The notes beneath the pieces were generated by a model. That model was not told the DNA's origin. It was given only the letters and a program-made list of their open reading frames with translations, and searched no databases. 64,000 nucleotides of DNA. It comes from DASUAS01 sp963809795. GTDB taxonomy: Bacteria > Actinomycetota > Acidimicrobiia > IMCC26256 > DASPTH01. A program made the position numbers and the translations under genes. Every line of letters starts with the position of its first letter. Positions within the stretch are counted from its first letter, which is position 1. This document shows positions 1 to 9,353 of this stretch, piece after piece. The DNA lies in NCBI GenBank assembly GCA_963809795.1, contig CAWELN010000010.1, positions 1 to 64,000 on the forward strand, given 5' to 3'.

Positions 1-47
1 GGCGTACGATTTTGGACTGGCATGGCGAACACGTCGGGGGCGGCGAT

Positions 48-650
48 ATGACGAGCGAACCGATCCGCGATCCACAGAGCGACCATCTCCTCACGCCCGC
101 GAACAGCGCCCTCGTCATCATCGACTACCAACCGGTGCAAGTCGGTTCGATCAGATCTATGGATCGCGACACGCTTGTCGCGAACATCGTCCGGGTGGCG
201 CGGACTGCGTCGCTGTACCGGTTGCCCATCGTCCTCACGACGGTCAACGTGAAGACGGGTGCCAATCAACCGACGATCGACCGGTTGCACCAGGTGTTGC
301 CTGGACTCGAAGCGATTGACCGCACGACGATGAACTCGTGGGAAGACGTGGCATTTCATGACGCCGTTCTCGCGACCGACCGCAAGAAGCTGATCATGAC
401 CGCGTTGTGGACGGAGGTATGCCTCACGTTCCCCGCACTCGACGCCATGCGCGACGGATTCGAGACCTATCCCGTCGTGGACGCCGTCGGCGGCACATCT
501 CTCGAGGCACACCGAGCTGGGATCGACCGGCTCACGCAAGCCGGCGCGAAACCAGTCAGTTGGGTTCAACTGCTCTGTGAACTCCAACGGGACTGGGCTC
601 GCACCGACACCGAAGCCGAGTTCGCGGACATCCTCTTTCACAGCACCTAG
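48..650 (+). CDS. Isochorismatase-family (YcaC-like) cysteine hydrolase
   Basis: This is a 200-residue cytoplasmic hydrolase of the isochorismatase-like alpha/beta fold. The N-terminal strand ALVIIDYQ carries the usual catalytic Asp, and ALWTEVCLTFPAL carries the nucleophilic Cys followed by the typical helix. The NSWEDVAF segment resembles YcaC-like members rather than true isochorismatases, so the substrate is probably a small amide or carbamate (inference). I chose the ATG at 48, which has a G-rich stretch just upstream, over a TTG at 12. No neighbour on the left is visible. The family call is secure and the substrate is unknown. Confidence 0.85.
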   Translation: MTSEPIRDPQSDHLLTPANSALVIIDYQPVQVGSIRSMDRDTLVANIVRVARTASLYRLPIVLTTVNVKTGANQPTIDRLHQVLPGLEAIDRTTMNSWEDVAFHDAVLATDRKKLIMTALWTEVCLTFPALDAMRDGFETYPVVDAVGGTSLEAHRAGIDRLTQAGAKPVSWVQLLCELQRDWARTDTEAEFADILFHST

Positions 651-994
651 ACAGGAGCACCGAGCGCCTGACTGCATGCCTCGAATCACATCCGTGTGTT
701 TCACATGGAGCTGGTCCAGTTGGTCTTGTCTGCGTTGAGGTCGACGAATTGAGCCGAGGGTCAGGTGGCGGAGGCATTCGCGGTGGTGGCACCCTCTCCC
801 GTGTCGCGGCAACGGGAGCCGAAGATGACTTCCGATTCGTGTGAGTTCTCGGGCCCGCGGTCGGCACAACCACGAGACCTCCGCCGCGGACGGGTCGGGA
901 GCGAGTTCCTCGTGGCTCGCCGGGTGCTGCCCGACGGCAGGAGGAGCGTGATGCACGGCACGGTCGAGGGGCTCGTCGAGCCGACGAAGTCCAC
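651..994. other. Intergenic stretch, no gene recognised
   Basis: These 344 bases separate the hydrolase from the next dehydrogenase. A short open frame on the plus strand (765-998) has arginine-rich, low-complexity content and no recognisable motif, so I do not call it a gene. I see no hairpin or RNA gene. Confidence 0.5.
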
Positions 995-2048
995 GTGACG
1001 ACGCGCGTGATCCAGTGGGCGACCGGCGCGGTCGGCTCGGCCCAGCTGCGAGAGGTGATCGACGATCCGGAGCTCGAGCTGGTCGGAGTCTTCGTCTTCA
1101 GCCCCTCGAAGGCCGACGTCGACGCGGGAACGATCGTCGGACGGCCTCCGACCGGTGTCCTGGCGACGAACGACAAGGCGAAGATCATGGCGCTCGACGC
1201 CGACGTCGTGCTGCACGCGGCCAGCAAGGGCTTCGCGGTCAACACGAACACGGACGACATCGTCGCGCTGCTCGAATCGGGCAAGAACGTGATCACCACG
1301 ACGTCGTACAACCACCTGCCGACCTACGGGAACGGGGCGGATGTCCGGATCCCTGCCGCATGCCAGAAGACCGGAACCCGGTTCCACGCGGCCGGCGAGA
1401 ACCCGGGCTTCATGTTCGAACGCCTCGCCACCGGGCTCACCGCGCCTTTCGCAGCGCGTCGACAAGATCACCGTGCAGGAGTTCGTCGATACGTCCGGTG
1501 TGGCCGCGCCCGAGATGCTGATCGAGCTCATGGGCATGGGCAAGGCGCCCGGGGAGATCTCGGACGAATCCAAGATGTTCCGAGCGATCTCCGTGCAGTA
1601 CGAGCAAGCGCTGGCCACGACGGCTGACCTGCTCACGTTGAGCATCGACGAGATCCGGACCGACGTGGAGACCGCGACAGTGGATCACGACGTCGAGGTG
1701 GCGTGCGGAACGCTGGCGGCCGGCACGGTCGTCGGCCAGATCATGTCGTGGACCGCGCTTCACGATGGCCGGCCCGTGCTGGTCGCGGAGGAGTACTGGA
1801 CGTGCACCGACGACATCCCTCAATGGGATCTGTCACTCGAAGGTATGGCGCTCCGCGTGACGATCGAGGGCGCGCCCCGAATCAGGGTCGATCTCGTGAT
1901 CGACAACGATCCCGTGGCCAAGCTCGAGACGGCCTCGGGGGGTCAACTCGCCGTCGCGATGACCGCGGTGCGGGCGATCCCGTACGTGTTGCGGGCACCA
2001 CCGGGCGTCGTCGTTCCCGAGGTGTTCGGTGCCTACCGCTGGCGTTGA
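995..2048 (+). pseudogene. Dihydrodipicolinate-reductase-like NAD(P)H dehydrogenase, frameshifted
   Basis: The GTG at 995 opens a Rossmann domain (TRVIQWATGAVGSAQLRE, a GxxGxxG-type nucleotide loop) of the DapB-N-like family that includes 2,4-diaminopentanoate dehydrogenase and uncharacterised actinobacterial catabolic enzymes. The frame holds through NPGFMFERLATGLTA. The homologous sequence then continues one base later as SQRVDKITVQEFVDTSG to the stop at 2048. Removing one T of the run at 1447-1449 restores a single protein of about 350 residues, the normal length for the family. This is either a sequencing insertion or a recent pseudogene. The gene precedes a binding protein and an LLM oxidoreductase on the same strand. 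Confidence 0.75.
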
Positions 2049-2089
2049 CGTGCGAGACCATCGACAGTGCGACGAACAAGGGGATATCG

Positions 2090-3208
2090 ATGTCGGAAGC
2101 GAGTGAAGCGGAGCCCATCAAGGTCGGTTTCCTCCTGGATTACCTGAGCGGCGGCACTGATGACTGGAGCAACTACGCGGAGCCGATGGAGCTGGTGTTC
2201 CGGGACGGTCATGCGTCGAACATGATCGACCGCCCGGTGGAGATCCACTACCGCGGGGCACAGGGTCTTCCGAAGGGCAGCGTCAAGGCGGCGATCAATG
2301 CGTTCGGCGAGCTCGTCGACGAGGGCTGCGTGGCGGTGATCGGCCCCCACATCAGCGAGAACGCGGTGGCGGTCCGCGACGAGGTCGAGCGACGGTTCCG
2401 GGTGCCTGCGATCAGCGTCTGCGGTTCGGAGGACTGGCTGGGTGAGTGGACGTTCCTGTTGAACAACGGGTCGATGAGCGACGAGCCGATCCTCTGGGCG
2501 CATCTCATGGCCAAGGCTTCGCAGCCGACGGCCGGGGTGCTGGTCGAGCGGGCGTACATCGGGCGCGCGTACCTGGAGAACTTCCGGCGGGCGGCGGGGT
2601 TCGAGGGCATCCAGATCGTGGCGGAGGAGTACATCGCCCAGACCGGACAGGACATCACCGCGGCCGTCGCGGCGCTGCACGCGGCCGGAGCGAGCGCAAT
2701 CGTCCATTGCGGCTTCGGGCTCGGAGTTGCCGAGATCAACATGGCGTTGCGGGAGTTGGACTGGGATCCGCCGCGCTACATGGGCACGGCGTTCGAGACC
2801 GGATTCAACGAACAGCTCTGGGACGCGTACCTCGGGTGGATCGGATTGGAGCAGTACGACGAAGCGAACCCGGTCGGCCAGGAGTTCCTGGATCGGTTCG
2901 AGGCCCAGTACGGGCACCGTCCGGAGTACTACAGCCCGCTGCTCTGGCGCGACTGCGCCACCGCGTTGCTCTACGCGTTCGCGGACGCGACGCCGTTGTC
3001 TCCGCTCGGCGTCAAGGCCGCGCTCGAGCGGGTCAAGATGCTGCCTGCCGCGAGCGGCTCGCCCGGGACGCGGATCTCCTTCGGGAAGTGGATGCATCGG
3101 GGCTGGATGGGTGCCGGTTACATGGTGGCCCGCACGCTGGATCCCGACGGGAAGGAGCTCGGGCAGTTCTGGAAGTCCTCCCTCGTCGGTCGCTACGGCG
3201 TCGAGTGA
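2090..3208 (+). CDS. Periplasmic-binding-fold protein (branched-chain amino acid type), no signal peptide
   Basis: This 372-residue protein belongs to the Peripla_BP_6 (LivJ-like) family. It opens with IKVGFLLDYLSGG, has the usual VAVIGPHISENA ligand-pocket strand, and ends with the YYSPLLWRDCATALLYAF helix. The ATG at 2090 is preceded by AAGGGG. The N-terminus is hydrophilic, with neither a lipobox nor a Sec signal, so the product should stay in the cytoplasm, and no ABC permease or ATPase gene is nearby. It may be a cytosolic ligand sensor or escort for the surrounding catabolic enzymes (inference). It lies 41 bp after the frameshifted dehydrogenase and 96 bp before the LLM gene. Confidence 0.8.
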   Translation: MSEASEAEPIKVGFLLDYLSGGTDDWSNYAEPMELVFRDGHASNMIDRPVEIHYRGAQGLPKGSVKAAINAFGELVDEGCVAVIGPHISENAVAVRDEVERRFRVPAISVCGSEDWLGEWTFLLNNGSMSDEPILWAHLMAKASQPTAGVLVERAYIGRAYLENFRRAAGFEGIQIVAEEYIAQTGQDITAAVAALHAAGASAIVHCGFGLGVAEINMALRELDWDPPRYMGTAFETGFNEQLWDAYLGWIGLEQYDEANPVGQEFLDRFEAQYGHRPEYYSPLLWRDCATALLYAFADATPLSPLGVKAALERVKMLPAASGSPGTRISFGKWMHRGWMGAGYMVARTLDPDGKELGQFWKSSLVGRYGVE

Positions 3209-3304
3209 CCCGGCCGAACGATCGCGAAGTCGCCGGTGGCTGAGCCGCGCGAGAGACTCCAGGACGTGCGGATGATGCCCCCGAACGGGTGAGGAGCAAC
3301 CGAG

Positions 3305-4453
3305 ATGCACTGCGGCGTGATGGTGACCGGCTACAACCAGGGTGATTGGGAACGGCTGCTGGCAGGTGACTACGACCGGCCACCGACGGTGCCGGACGCA
3401 ACCCAGTTCGATGCCACGTTGGCGCTCGGGGAGTTGGTGGAGCCGTTGGGCTTCGACTCGATCTGGGCGACCGAGCACTACGGCTCGGCGTACTCGATGC
3501 AGCCGAACCCGTTGCAGTACCTGGCGTACTGGGCGGGGCGCACGTCACGCGTCGACGTGGGGACCGCAGTGGTCGTGGTGCCGTGGTGGAACCCGGTGCG
3601 GCTCGCGAGCGAGCTGTCGATGCTCGACATCCTCTTGCGGGGCAGACGACTGCATCTCGGACTGGGCCGGGGAGTCGCGCCCCACGAGTACGCGTCGCTC
3701 GGCGTCCCGCAGGAGCGGTCACACGACTACTTCTACGAGATCGTCGACATCCTGCGCGCCGCCGACGGGTCCGAGCGCTTCTCCTACGACGGTGACGTCT
3801 TTCACGTCCCACCGACCACCATCCGGCCCCAAGCTCGGCACAAGGGCGAGCTGACGATCGACATGAAGGTCGCCGGTTCGAGCCCGACATCGGCGCGCCT
3901 TGCCGCCGAACACGGCCTCGGTCAGATGTTCGTCGCGGACGACAACCTCGAGCAGATGGCGACGAAGATCGCGCGGTTCAACGGCATCCGCTCCGAGCTC
4001 GGTCTGCCCCCCGACCAGCCGACCACGCTGCTGTGGATGTACTGCGCGGAGACCGAAGAGGAGGCCGAGGAAGGTTGGCAGTACTACGCCAACCAGATGC
4101 GAGCCGTGCAGCACCACTACTTCGAGTGGAACAACCCCGGCTTCGAAGGCGTCAAGGGCATGGAGCACTACCTGAAGATGCAATCGGCCGACGTCGCGGT
4201 CGGTGACGGGATCGTCGATCGGCACCGCTCGACACAACCCATCGGCACCCCGGAGCAGGTGATCGAGTGCATCCGCAGGGTGCAGTGGGGCATCAGCCTC
4301 GAGAAGCTCATCCTCCACTTCTTCTACGGGGGCATGCCCCCCGAGAAGGCCGAGAAGAGCCTGCGGCTCTTCGCCGAGCAGGTCCTGCCGGCGGTGCAAG
4401 CCATGGACACGCCTCTCAACCCCGCGACCCTCGGGGCGACCACCGACGTTTGA
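3305..4453 (+). CDS. LLM-class flavin-dependent oxidoreductase
   Basis: This 382-residue TIM-barrel protein is of the bacterial luciferase family. It shows FDSIWATEHYGSAYSM near the start and RLHLGLGRGVAPHEYASLG in the central region, both typical of LLM monooxygenases and F420- or FMN-dependent reductases. The C-terminal helices (PIGTPEQVIECIRRV, then LHFFYGGMPPEKAEKSLRLF) match the substrate-gating part of the family. The start ATG follows GAGGAGCAACCGAG. It probably oxidises the same small molecule handled by its neighbours. Cofactor (FMN or F420) and substrate cannot be decided from sequence. Confidence 0.88.
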   Translation: MHCGVMVTGYNQGDWERLLAGDYDRPPTVPDATQFDATLALGELVEPLGFDSIWATEHYGSAYSMQPNPLQYLAYWAGRTSRVDVGTAVVVVPWWNPVRLASELSMLDILLRGRRLHLGLGRGVAPHEYASLGVPQERSHDYFYEIVDILRAADGSERFSYDGDVFHVPPTTIRPQARHKGELTIDMKVAGSSPTSARLAAEHGLGQMFVADDNLEQMATKIARFNGIRSELGLPPDQPTTLLWMYCAETEEEAEEGWQYYANQMRAVQHHYFEWNNPGFEGVKGMEHYLKMQSADVAVGDGIVDRHRSTQPIGTPEQVIECIRRVQWGISLEKLILHFFYGGMPPEKAEKSLRLFAEQVLPAVQAMDTPLNPATLGATTDV

Positions 4454-4466
4454 CCGCTGAGGTTCC

Positions 4467-6149
4467 CTACGACGAGGCGCGCGTCGCGAGTGGACCGCGA
4501 ACCAGCCGACCGGCACGCGCCTCCGACGCCTCGCCGTCGGCGATCAGCACTTCGCCCGCGACCAGCGTGAACTTGATGCCGACCGCCTTCTGGGAGAGCC
4601 GACGGGCGCCGCCGGGGAGGTCGAAGACGAGCTCGGGCATCGCCGGGCCGACCGTCGCCGGGTCGAACACGTTGAGGTCGGCCACGAGGCCTTCCCGCAG
4701 CAGGCCGCGATCGGAGAATCCGAACATGCGCGCGGGCTCGAGCGTGAGCATGCGCACGGCTTCCTCCAAGGTGAAGTCGTTTCGGTCGCGCACGAAGTGG
4801 GCGAGCAAGTGCGTCTCGATCGACGCGTCCGACATCTGGCTCACATGAGCGCCAGAATCGGAGAAGCCCATCACCGTGTTCGGGTGTCGCAGGCAACGCA
4901 GCGTCCGGTCGTAGTCGAAGGGCGAGAACGTCTGCCAGAAGAGCTGGCGCATGTCAGTCTCGAGCGCGAGTTGGATCATCAACTCGACCGGGTGCACGTC
5001 GCGCGCCGCGGCCGCCTCGGCCACGGTCGGGTTCGGCGGCACCGGCGAGTCGAACACACGCATGCGTTCGTACTCCGGCGGGCGCGCCTCACCGCCGAAC
5101 GCCGCGCCATAGGGGCCCTCGTCCGCGATCTTCACCAGCCGGGCCACGACCTCGGGGTCGCGGAGGCGTCGCTGCTGCTCGTCGACCGGGCGCGCACGAA
5201 ACTCACGCCACTCCGGCAGCCGGTCGAATGGCAGTTGGGTGCGGAACGACGAGAACGCTCCGATCCCACGCGGATGGGTGAGGCCCCAGATACGCGCGCC
5301 GGCATCTGCCGCGACGTCGAGAGTCGCGAGCGTGGCATCGTTCATCGCCGCGAGGACGACCGGGACGCCGGTCGTGAGCGAGAGGTCGCGGTACTGCGCG
5401 TCCTTGTCGGGCATGCCGGGTGGCGACGGGTCGCTCACGATCTGGAAGTTGCCTGCGCCCAGGTCCCCGAGCACCTCGACGAGCTGGACCACTTCGTCCC
5501 ACGAGGCGAGCCGTGAAGCAACGGGACGGTCGTCGGACGTCTGGTGATGCACCGTCCGCGAGGTGGTGAACCCGTAGGCGCCGGCGTGCAGGGCGTCGCT
5601 CAGCTCGGCCTTCATCGCGGCGAGATCGTCGTCGGTGGCCTCGCCCTCGAACGCACGCTCTCCCATGACGTACGTCCGCAGCGCCGAGTGGCCGATGTTC
5701 GCCGCGTAGTTGATCCCCTTCGGGATGCGGTCGAGCGTGTCGAGATACTCGGCAAAGCTGGTCCACGTCCAGTCGATGCCTGCGGCGAGCGCGGCCGGTG
5801 CGATGTCCTCCGCGCGTTCGAGGTTGCGCACCACGAGCTCACGCGCGTCCGGCAATGCCGGCGCGAGCGTGAATCCGCAATGGCCCATCACCACCGTGGT
5901 CACACCGTGCCAGCACGAGTTGGTGCCGAGCTCGTCCCAGAACACCTGCGCGTCCATGTGGGTGTGACCGTCGATGAAGCCGGGCGTCACCACGTGCCCG
6001 TCGGCGTCGAGATCGGTGTCGCCCCGTTCCTTGATGCGACCGATCTCCGCGATGCGTCCGTCGACGATGCCGACGTCGGCGCGGTAGGACGCGAGGCCGG
6101 TGCCGTCGACGATGGTCCCATTGCGGATGACGGTGTCGAAGGACATCAT
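4467..6149 (-). CDS. Amidohydrolase, N-acyl-D-amino-acid deacylase type
   Basis: This 560-residue metal-dependent amidohydrolase has the N-terminal VIRNGTIVDGTG composite sandwich, followed by GFIDGHTHMDAQVFWD (the HxH metal site), GHSALRTYVMG, LTHPRGIGAFSS and the C-terminal metal Asp in MGFSDSGAHVSQMSD. These motifs fit the D-aminoacylase/dihydroorotase-like subgroup. ATG-ATG at 6149/6146 follows a GGAGAGG site and overlaps the stop of the upstream amidohydrolase by four bases, so the two are translationally coupled. The gene is convergent with the LLM oxidoreductase, whose stop is 13 bp away. Confidence 0.9.
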   Translation of the reverse strand: MMSFDTVIRNGTIVDGTGLASYRADVGIVDGRIAEIGRIKERGDTDLDADGHVVTPGFIDGHTHMDAQVFWDELGTNSCWHGVTTVVMGHCGFTLAPALPDARELVVRNLERAEDIAPAALAAGIDWTWTSFAEYLDTLDRIPKGINYAANIGHSALRTYVMGERAFEGEATDDDLAAMKAELSDALHAGAYGFTTSRTVHHQTSDDRPVASRLASWDEVVQLVEVLGDLGAGNFQIVSDPSPPGMPDKDAQYRDLSLTTGVPVVLAAMNDATLATLDVAADAGARIWGLTHPRGIGAFSSFRTQLPFDRLPEWREFRARPVDEQQRRLRDPEVVARLVKIADEGPYGAAFGGEARPPEYERMRVFDSPVPPNPTVAEAAAARDVHPVELMIQLALETDMRQLFWQTFSPFDYDRTLRCLRHPNTVMGFSDSGAHVSQMSDASIETHLLAHFVRDRNDFTLEEAVRMLTLEPARMFGFSDRGLLREGLVADLNVFDPATVGPAMPELVFDLPGGARRLSQKAVGIKFTLVAGEVLIADGEASEARAGRLVRGPLATRASS

Positions 6150-7438
6150 CTGCCTGCCTCTCCGTTCGCGGCGATCTGGTTCGTGAGGGGCACGTCGGCC
6201 CGCAGGTGCTCCGGTCGGAGGTCGCCTGGCTCGAGGTCGAGCATCGTGATCGCGTTCGAGCGTACGAGCATCTCGAGCTCCTCCGGGGGCACGCGCTCCG
6301 CGATCTCGGCGACCAGCTTGGGCGTGTCCGGCCACGTGGAGTCCTGATGCGGGTAGTCGGTTTCGAAGACGAGCTGCTCGATGCCGATCTGGTGGCGGGC
6401 GTCGATGCCGACCATGTCGTCGAAGAAGCAGCCGAACACGCGCCCGGGCACCTGCGACGACGGGAGCTCGGTGAGCACCGGATCCAGGTCGGACCACGAG
6501 CCACTGTTCGTGAACACGCGGTCGAGCCGATCGAGCAGGAACGGCATCCACCCGACCTGGCTCTCGGAGAAGGCGATCTTCAGGTGCGGGAAGCGCAGAA
6601 GCGTCCCCGACAGCAGCCAGTCGGCCATCGCCATGTAGGCATTGAGCGACGTGAGTGCTGTCGTCACGCCCGCAGGCGAGTCGGGACTCGTGCGTTGGAG
6701 CACCGATCCCGATCCGATGTGCATGCAGATCACCGTGCCGGTTTCATCGCACGCTTGGAACAGTGGGTCCCAGTGGCGGTTCTTGTCGTGGATCGAGGGG
6801 AGGCCGAGGTTGGCGGGCAGCTCGGTGAACGTGATCGCTTTCTGGCCGCGCGCCGCGTTCCGGTGGATCTCCGCCGCCGCCAATCCGGGGTCCCACAGCG
6901 GGACGATGCCGAGCGGGATCAGCCTCCCGCCGCTGTCACCACACCACTCCTCGATCATCCAGTTGTTCCACGCCTCGACGCACGCGAGCGCGAGGTCCTT
7001 GTCCTTCGCCTCGGAGAAGAGCTGGCCCGCGAAGCGCGGGTAGTTCGGGAAGTTCAGTGAGCGCTCGATGTGGCCCTCGTCCATGTCGGCGAGGCGCGCG
7101 GTGGGGTCGTAGCAGCCGGGGCGCATGTCGGCGAAGCGCATGGGCATCATCGAGTACTCCTCCTGCGGGTACCCGGCGCATGCCATGACCAGCGGCGTGC
7201 CGCGCACGACATCTTCGAACACCCACCAGTCGGCGATCGGGCCGTCCGCGCCGCGTACGTACGCACTCCCACCCGCGGTGGCCACTTCGGTCGTCGGGCC
7301 CGGCTCGACCCACGGTCCGCGGGCCCGGTGCTTCGCGGGGAGCCAGCGGTCCCACAGATCGGGTGGTTCCACCACGTGATCGTCGGCCGAGATCACCCAG
7401 GGAAGGGTGCGCCCCGCATCGTCCGTGCCGGCAGCCAT
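6146..7438 (-). CDS. Amidohydrolase 2 family metal-dependent hydrolase
   Basis: This protein of about 430 residues belongs to the ACMSD/amidohydrolase-2 superfamily. VISADDHVVEPPDLWDRWLP carries a DxH variant of the first metal motif, VICMHIGSGS the second metal His, and ETDYPHQDSTWPDT the catalytic Asp region. Actinobacterial catabolic clusters often carry such proteins as hydrolases or decarboxylases of ring-cleavage products. I set the start at ATG 7438; a GTG two codons upstream (7444) with GAGGAG nearer is equally possible. It overlaps the next amidohydrolase (ATGA) and is divergent from the VOC gene at 7535. Confidence 0.88.
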   Translation of the reverse strand: MAAGTDDAGRTLPWVISADDHVVEPPDLWDRWLPAKHRARGPWVEPGPTTEVATAGGSAYVRGADGPIADWWVFEDVVRGTPLVMACAGYPQEEYSMMPMRFADMRPGCYDPTARLADMDEGHIERSLNFPNYPRFAGQLFSEAKDKDLALACVEAWNNWMIEEWCGDSGGRLIPLGIVPLWDPGLAAAEIHRNAARGQKAITFTELPANLGLPSIHDKNRHWDPLFQACDETGTVICMHIGSGSVLQRTSPDSPAGVTTALTSLNAYMAMADWLLSGTLLRFPHLKIAFSESQVGWMPFLLDRLDRVFTNSGSWSDLDPVLTELPSSQVPGRVFGCFFDDMVGIDARHQIGIEQLVFETDYPHQDSTWPDTPKLVAEIAERVPPEELEMLVRSNAITMLDLEPGDLRPEHLRADVPLTNQIAANGEAGR

Positions 7439-7534
7439 CGTCACTCTCGCTCCTCTGCAACGACCCGTTGCCTGCAGCGCCCCGGAGCCATAGTGTCCGC
7501 TATTGGGAGAGCGCATGTCCACCGGAGCGGCTCA

Positions 7535-7972
7535 ATGGAGATCCTCGGTTTCAATCGCGTCGAGCTCATCGTCGGCGAAGACCAGATCGAGGACGCCGTC
7601 CGGCAGTTCAACGACCTGCTCGGGCTCCACCTTCCGGAGCCGCACCCGATCGAGGGGCATCCGGTCCTCTCGGCGACCGACTTCGACGGCCACATCGAGT
7701 TCGTGGCGCCGGTCGACGGTGCCGGCGGATTCGGCGCCGCGCTCACACAGCGCGGGCCCGGCCAGATCGGCCCCTTGGTCTGGGAGGTCGCCGACATCGA
7801 TGCCGCACGCTCCTGGGTGCTCGAGCGTGGCTTCCGCATCAGGTTCGAGTACGACTCCAGCACAGGCAACGCGTCGGAACGCAACACCGGCGTGTATCAA
7901 CTCGTCCTCGACCCGGCCGAGTGGTTCGGGTTCAGCGTCACGCTCATGCAACGGGGCCGACCACGCTCCTGA
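7535..7972 (+). CDS. VOC (glyoxalase/dioxygenase fold) protein
   Basis: This 145-residue single VOC unit has two beta-alpha-beta-beta-beta modules. FNRVELIVGEDQIEDAVRQFNDLLG is the first, and WEVADIDAARSWVLERGFRI begins the second. The pattern is that of small glyoxalase-like or bleomycin-resistance-like proteins that bind metal or small ligands. The ATG at 7535 lies in a weak SD context. The gene is divergent from the amidohydrolase pair across 96 bp, which probably holds both promoters. Its reaction is unknown. Confidence 0.75.
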   Translation: MEILGFNRVELIVGEDQIEDAVRQFNDLLGLHLPEPHPIEGHPVLSATDFDGHIEFVAPVDGAGGFGAALTQRGPGQIGPLVWEVADIDAARSWVLERGFRIRFEYDSSTGNASERNTGVYQLVLDPAEWFGFSVTLMQRGRPRS

Positions 7973-8087
7973 CCGACGCCGCAGCGCCGCCCGGCTCGTT
8001 CTCGATCTGTTCACTCGCACGTCCGACCGCGCGGCCATAGGGTCGCAGGACTGTGCCGGGAATCCTCGGCCGTGAGAAGGGACGCAC

Positions 8088-8816
8088 ATGCCCAAGCCGA
8101 CAATTGTTCTTGTTCACGGCGCGTGGGCGGACGGATCGAGCTGGAACGCGGTGTCGACCGAGCTCCAAGGTCAGGACTTCACGGTCCTCACTCCTCCCAA
8201 CCTCCTGCACGGAGTGGCGGGAGACGCGGCGTACATCGCGTCGTTCCTCGCTCAGCGAACGACGGGTCCGGTCGTCCTGGTCGGTCATTCGTATGGCGGC
8301 GTGGTGATCACGAATGCCGGTACCGGCGGTGGTGACGTGAAGGCGCTCGTGTACGTCGACGCGTTCATCCCGGACGTCGGTGAGAACGTCTTCCAGATCC
8401 TCGGTGGGTCGGGTTCCGCGCTCGATGTCCCCGACCCGACGACCGTGTTGGACATCGTCGGTTACCCCGGAGCCCCGGACGGGGATGCCGAAGCGTTCCT
8501 CAAGCCGTCGACCGTGCACGATGCCTTCGCGCAGGACCTCTCCGAGGCGGACCGGTGGCTGATCGTCGCAAGTCAGCGTCCCATATCGCTCGGTGCGAAC
8601 ACCGCCCCGACCGAGACCGCGGCGTGGAAGACGTTGCCGAGTTGGGCGGTCGTCGGCACCGAAGACCGTGTCATCCCGCCCGCCACGCAACGCAACATGG
8701 CGGAGCGGGCGGGCGCGACGATCACCGAAGTCGCCGCATCGCACGTCTCGATGGTGTCCCACCCTTCGGCCGCGGTCGACGCCATCCTCGCGGCCGTCGC
8801 GGCCACCGACGCGTAA
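8088..8816 (+). CDS. Alpha/beta hydrolase, small esterase-like
   Basis: This 242-residue alpha/beta hydrolase has the oxyanion motif LVHGAWADGSSW at residues 7-18, the nucleophile elbow VGHSYGGVV, a late acid strand VVGTEDRVI and the catalytic His in AASHVSMVSHP. Its length and the HGAWADGSSW signature match the compact salicylate-esterase/EstC-like group of soil bacteria. The ATG at 8088 follows GAGAAGGGA. It is monocistronic and convergent with the PilZ gene. The natural ester is not known. Confidence 0.9.
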   Translation: MPKPTIVLVHGAWADGSSWNAVSTELQGQDFTVLTPPNLLHGVAGDAAYIASFLAQRTTGPVVLVGHSYGGVVITNAGTGGGDVKALVYVDAFIPDVGENVFQILGGSGSALDVPDPTTVLDIVGYPGAPDGDAEAFLKPSTVHDAFAQDLSEADRWLIVASQRPISLGANTAPTETAAWKTLPSWAVVGTEDRVIPPATQRNMAERAGATITEVAASHVSMVSHPSAAVDAILAAVAATDA

Positions 8817-8841
8817 ACGAGCGCCGGCCGCGGCCCCGATC

Positions 8842-8869
8842 TTGCGCGTCTTTGACCGGATGCGCGCAA
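8842..8869. terminator. Candidate bidirectional hairpin between convergent genes
   Basis: TTGCGCG at 8842-8848 pairs with CGCGCAA at 8863-8869 across a 14-base loop, in the 87 bp between two convergent stop codons. An A-run follows on the plus strand, which gives U-rich RNA when transcribed from the minus strand. It is modest in strength, so this is a tentative call. Confidence 0.35.
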
Positions 8870-8903
8870 AACCGCGCAACTTCGGAGGTCGCGGCTCGGC
8901 TCT

Positions 8904-9248
8904 CTACGACGAGAGGAGCTGCTCGGCAAGGCCCAGGAGCCGTTCCCGTTCGCTGGCCTCGACGTCGGTGAACCGGATCCCGACCCGCGTCCGACCGAGC
9001 GAGGTCCGGGTCAGGTGGCGGACCTGTCCGACGAGGCGAAACGGCTCGGCCGTTCCGTTGGGAGTCGAGAGCATCATCTCGACCTCACCGGCGGGGGTCT
9101 CCTCGAGGGACAGCTCGAAGGGTTCGAACGCGGCGCCCGTATCGGAGACGTCGATGAGCCGGCACGGCCGCCACGGCGATGGCCGGAGGAGCCGGTATCG
9201 GCACACCCATTCGACGTCGTAGCGTTGTGTACGCCGGTGTTCGGTCAC
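8904..9248 (-). CDS. PilZ-domain protein
   Basis: This 114-residue stand-alone PilZ domain carries the cyclic-di-GMP binding signature. An arginine-rich RRTQRYDVEWVCRYR segment near the N-terminus supplies the RxxxR element, and DVSDTGAAF supplies the (D/N)xSxxG element about 25 residues later. A short beta barrel follows (RLVGQVRHLTRT, then RVGIRFTDV). It should report c-di-GMP levels to an unknown partner. No GGDEF or EAL gene is in the window. Confidence 0.88.
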   Translation of the reverse strand: MTEHRRTQRYDVEWVCRYRLLRPSPWRPCRLIDVSDTGAAFEPFELSLEETPAGEVEMMLSTPNGTAEPFRLVGQVRHLTRTSLGRTRVGIRFTDVEASERERLLGLAEQLLSS

Positions 9249-9353
9249 GATCAGCCTCCGGGGCCCCAGCGCCCCCTCCCTGAGAGGACATCGGTGGCGG
9301 AGACGCGATCTTGAGCCCGAATTGCGCTCGCGAGGACGTGCGACCGGGGCGTC

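Noticed and set aside
765..998. 77-codon plus-strand frame ahead of the dehydrogenase
   Set aside because: Low-complexity, Arg-rich, no motif and no ribosome-binding site.
1703..2089. N-terminal extension of the binding protein frame
   Set aside because: Overlaps the preceding dehydrogenase in another frame; ATG 2090 has a good ribosome-binding site and family-typical start.
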